From: Bryobacteraceae bacterium
GTDB lineage: Bacteria; Acidobacteriota; Terriglobia; Bryobacterales; Bryobacteraceae
Direction of reading: 5' to 3'
Assembly (NCBI GenBank): GCA_030036985.1
Contig: JASHSD010000768.1
Location: 1-8,018 of the forward strand
Length of the DNA stretch: 8,018 bases
Shown here: piece after piece, positions 6,228-8,018 of the stretch
How the letters are laid out: the number at the start of each line of letters is the position of its first letter
Numbering within the stretch: position 1 is the first letter of the stretch
Notes under the pieces: model-generated
The model's database searches: none
What the model was told of the DNA's origin: nothing
The model's input: only the letters and a program-made list of their open reading frames with translations
Program-made: the position numbers and the translations under genes

Positions 6228-8018
6228 TCACCAATCATCGCGCGCGTTCCGCGTCGCTTGTCCGGCTGCAGAGGCCGACGCCGCGCCAGCTTCGTGGATC
6301 GAATATCCAAGCGCTTTGTAACCGCAGGCGTTTCTCGAACATTCGCGCAAGCATTGGTATTGAGGAATCGACGTAATCGTAAACTTCGACGATTTTCTTG
6401 CTGTCGTGGAGACGGTGGAGCCGGCCCACGTATTGCTGCAGAGTGCCATGCCACGAGATCGGCATGGCCAGAAACAAGGTGTCGAGGCGCGGATCGTCGA
6501 ATCCCTCGCCGATATAGCTGCCTGTGGCAACGACAATTCGCGGCGCATCTTCGACGACCAATTCCTGCATGAGGCGGGCGCGCTCCTTGCCGGCCATTCC
6601 GCCCTTCAGCATGACGACTTTGTCGCAATGCTGGCGCAACCTCATGCAAAGCCGGCCAACGTGCTCAATTCTGCCGGACAACACGAGCGGCGATCGACCG
6701 TTCCTGACCGCCGCGACCACATCCCGGATAATCAGTTCATTTCTGCCGGAATCCGTTGCGAGCAGGGCGTAGAGTTCCTGAATCGTCGGCGCGGTTGCGT
6801 TATTCCAAGCGGCGGCTGTCACGCGCGGAATCACCCGGTGGTCGAAAGGACTTGCCTCCACCTGCGACCGCGCGGACACGTTGAAACGAATCGGGCCGCA
6901 TTGCATGTAGATGATCGGGTGATGCCCGTCTTTCCGGACCGGCGTCGCCGTCAAACCCGTTACATACTTTGCGCGCGCGCGGCGCATGACCTGCTCGAAA
7001 GACAACAGCCGAAAGATGATGACACTCGTCCACGACAATGTGGCCGTATTCAGCAACCAAATCTTTGACTTCGCCTTTCCGACACAGGCTCTGGATGAGG
7101 GCAACGTCTATGACGCCCGTGGGTTTCACCTTACCGCCACCGATCTGACCGATCGAGTCGATCGGCAGATCGAGGAACGTGGCGAGTTTCTCACGCCATT
7201 GGTCCATAAGCTGGGCGCGGTGAACGAGTACCAGAGAGTTGGTGCGCCGCGCCGCTATCAGAAAGACGGCGGCGACTGTCTTGCCGAAAGCCGTGCCGGC
7301 GCACAGGACGCCCTCGTCGTGCTTCAGAATCCTAGACACGGCGTCCGCCTGCAGCTCACGCAGCGTCCCCGTAAACGCAACGTCGATGGTTTTACCCGCA
7401 GATCGTTCGTCTTCGATACGGGCGGCGATCTTGTGCCGACTGAGAAGCAGCACAACTTCGTCGAGAAGTCCTCTCAGCAGCGCCAGAAAATGAACAAAAT
7501 CCTCGGCACATCCGATGACCCGAGGCTTCCCATAGGTTGACAAGCGCATTGCCTGGGCTTTATAGAATTCCGGGTTTTGAAATGCGGCGAGCCTGTTCAG
7601 GCGATTCAGCAACGCCTCCGGCAATCCCTTTTTCTCGACGTGTACGAGATTGGCCCTGACGACCCGCACCGAATAGGGTAGTGGCCCGGCGATCAGCTTC
7701 TCCGGCAGCCGACGCGACGGCGGCAGGAGCCAGGGATCGTCAACTGAATCCTCGTCCACCAGACTCATGCGGACGCCAACGACGTTGCCCAGACGCTCCC
7801 AGCTTTGGACCAGCCTCTCAACCGCCAATCGCTCCATTCTGGGAATTCCGGACAAAAAGGCCCATTGATCCGGAAACGGTTCCAGACGGTCGTCAACGAA
7901 TACGCTGTTGCCGGCGCGGCGCGGCACCTTTTGGAGCGGAAGGGCGATGAGATTCCCGAATCCACCGGTCGGCATGGTGTCCTGATTCGGAAACAAACGG
8001 TCGTACGACTTGAGGCCC
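6228..8018 (-). pseudogene. TOTE-type archaeo-eukaryotic primase / superfamily 2 helicase, two frameshifts, runs off the right edge
   Basis: The product looks like the primase-helicase of TOTE conflict systems, a predicted defence family. Entering at 8018 it reads LKSYDRLFPNQDTMPTGGFGN (two overlapping pieces: LKSYDRLFPNQD, then TMPTGGFGNLIALPLQ), then SVFVDDRLEPFPDQWAFLS, the end of the primase domain. The helicase follows: Walker A GTAFGKT (near 7297-7277), VVDECHHLSA (near 7030), then GLTATPVRKDGHHPIIYMQCG and motif VI QYVGRLHR. After HHLSAV the frame breaks: one extra base at about 7003 must be skipped to read SFEQVMRRARAKY. A second +1 (or -2) shift at about 6322-6325 is needed to pass from FEKRL to GYKALGYSI, ending at 6228. 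Without these shifts the pieces stop at 6800 and 6235. Domain calls are firm, the TOTE label fairly so. Confidence 0.83.

Noticed and set aside
6219..6245. Sequence after the orphan repeat as a second guide with a target in the window
   Set aside because: Only a 7-nt match (GCTCAGA) to the cas3 gene near 884-890 was found, which is expected by chance in a window of this size.
6054..6376. Reading frame running on from cas4 to 6376 as a real longer protein
   Set aside because: It passes through the CRISPR repeat and lies opposite the helicase gene, with no Cas4-like residues after position 102.

Overview
The window is a GC-rich bacterial CRISPR-Cas locus carrying two embedded toxin-antitoxin (TA) modules and a neighbouring defence-type primase-helicase. 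GTG and TTG starts are common. The sequence does not fix the organism; a high-GC soil or metagenomic bacterium such as an acidobacterium would fit, with low confidence.

Layout, left to right. On the minus strand, 1-1221 is a Cas3-type helicase broken by a one-base frameshift at about 549-553 and an in-frame amber codon at 101-103. At 1317-1399 (minus) lie two degenerate CRISPR-repeat units around a 26-nt spacer-like segment. A UPF0175 antitoxin / DUF3368 PIN toxin pair occupies 2164-1401 (minus). A second antitoxin / PIN toxin pair (2352-3061, plus) diverges from it. cas6 (4043-3075, minus) then diverges from a cas1-cas2-cas4 adaptation operon (4106-6053, plus), whose cas4 has lost its middle. 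One clean CRISPR repeat (6191-6218) follows. A TOTE-type archaeo-eukaryotic-primase/helicase gene with two frameshifts runs in from the right edge (8018-6228, minus).

The most interesting signal is regulatory. The spacer-like segment between the two degenerate repeats matches the divergent TA intergenic region at 2260-2277 in 17 of 18 positions. The match begins exactly at the edge of the best-preserved repeat half, its first 11 positions are perfect, and the target carries a CCA at the PAM position. This is the design of a CreA-type guide RNA (CRISPR-regulated toxin-antitoxin), in which Cascade plus a partly matching guide represses a toxin promoter and makes the cell dependent on its CRISPR effector. 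Here the candidate guide lies 1 nt past the PIN toxin stop codon, on the same strand, and would target the promoter region of its own TA operon and/or the divergent one.

Cas6, Cas1, Cas2 and all four TA proteins have intact frames, while cas3, cas4 and the primase-helicase are broken. Either the locus is decaying while the TA-linked parts are kept, or some of the indels are sequencing errors. No Cascade genes (cas5, cas7, cas8) are visible, so the subtype cannot be assigned beyond type I, inferred from Cas3.
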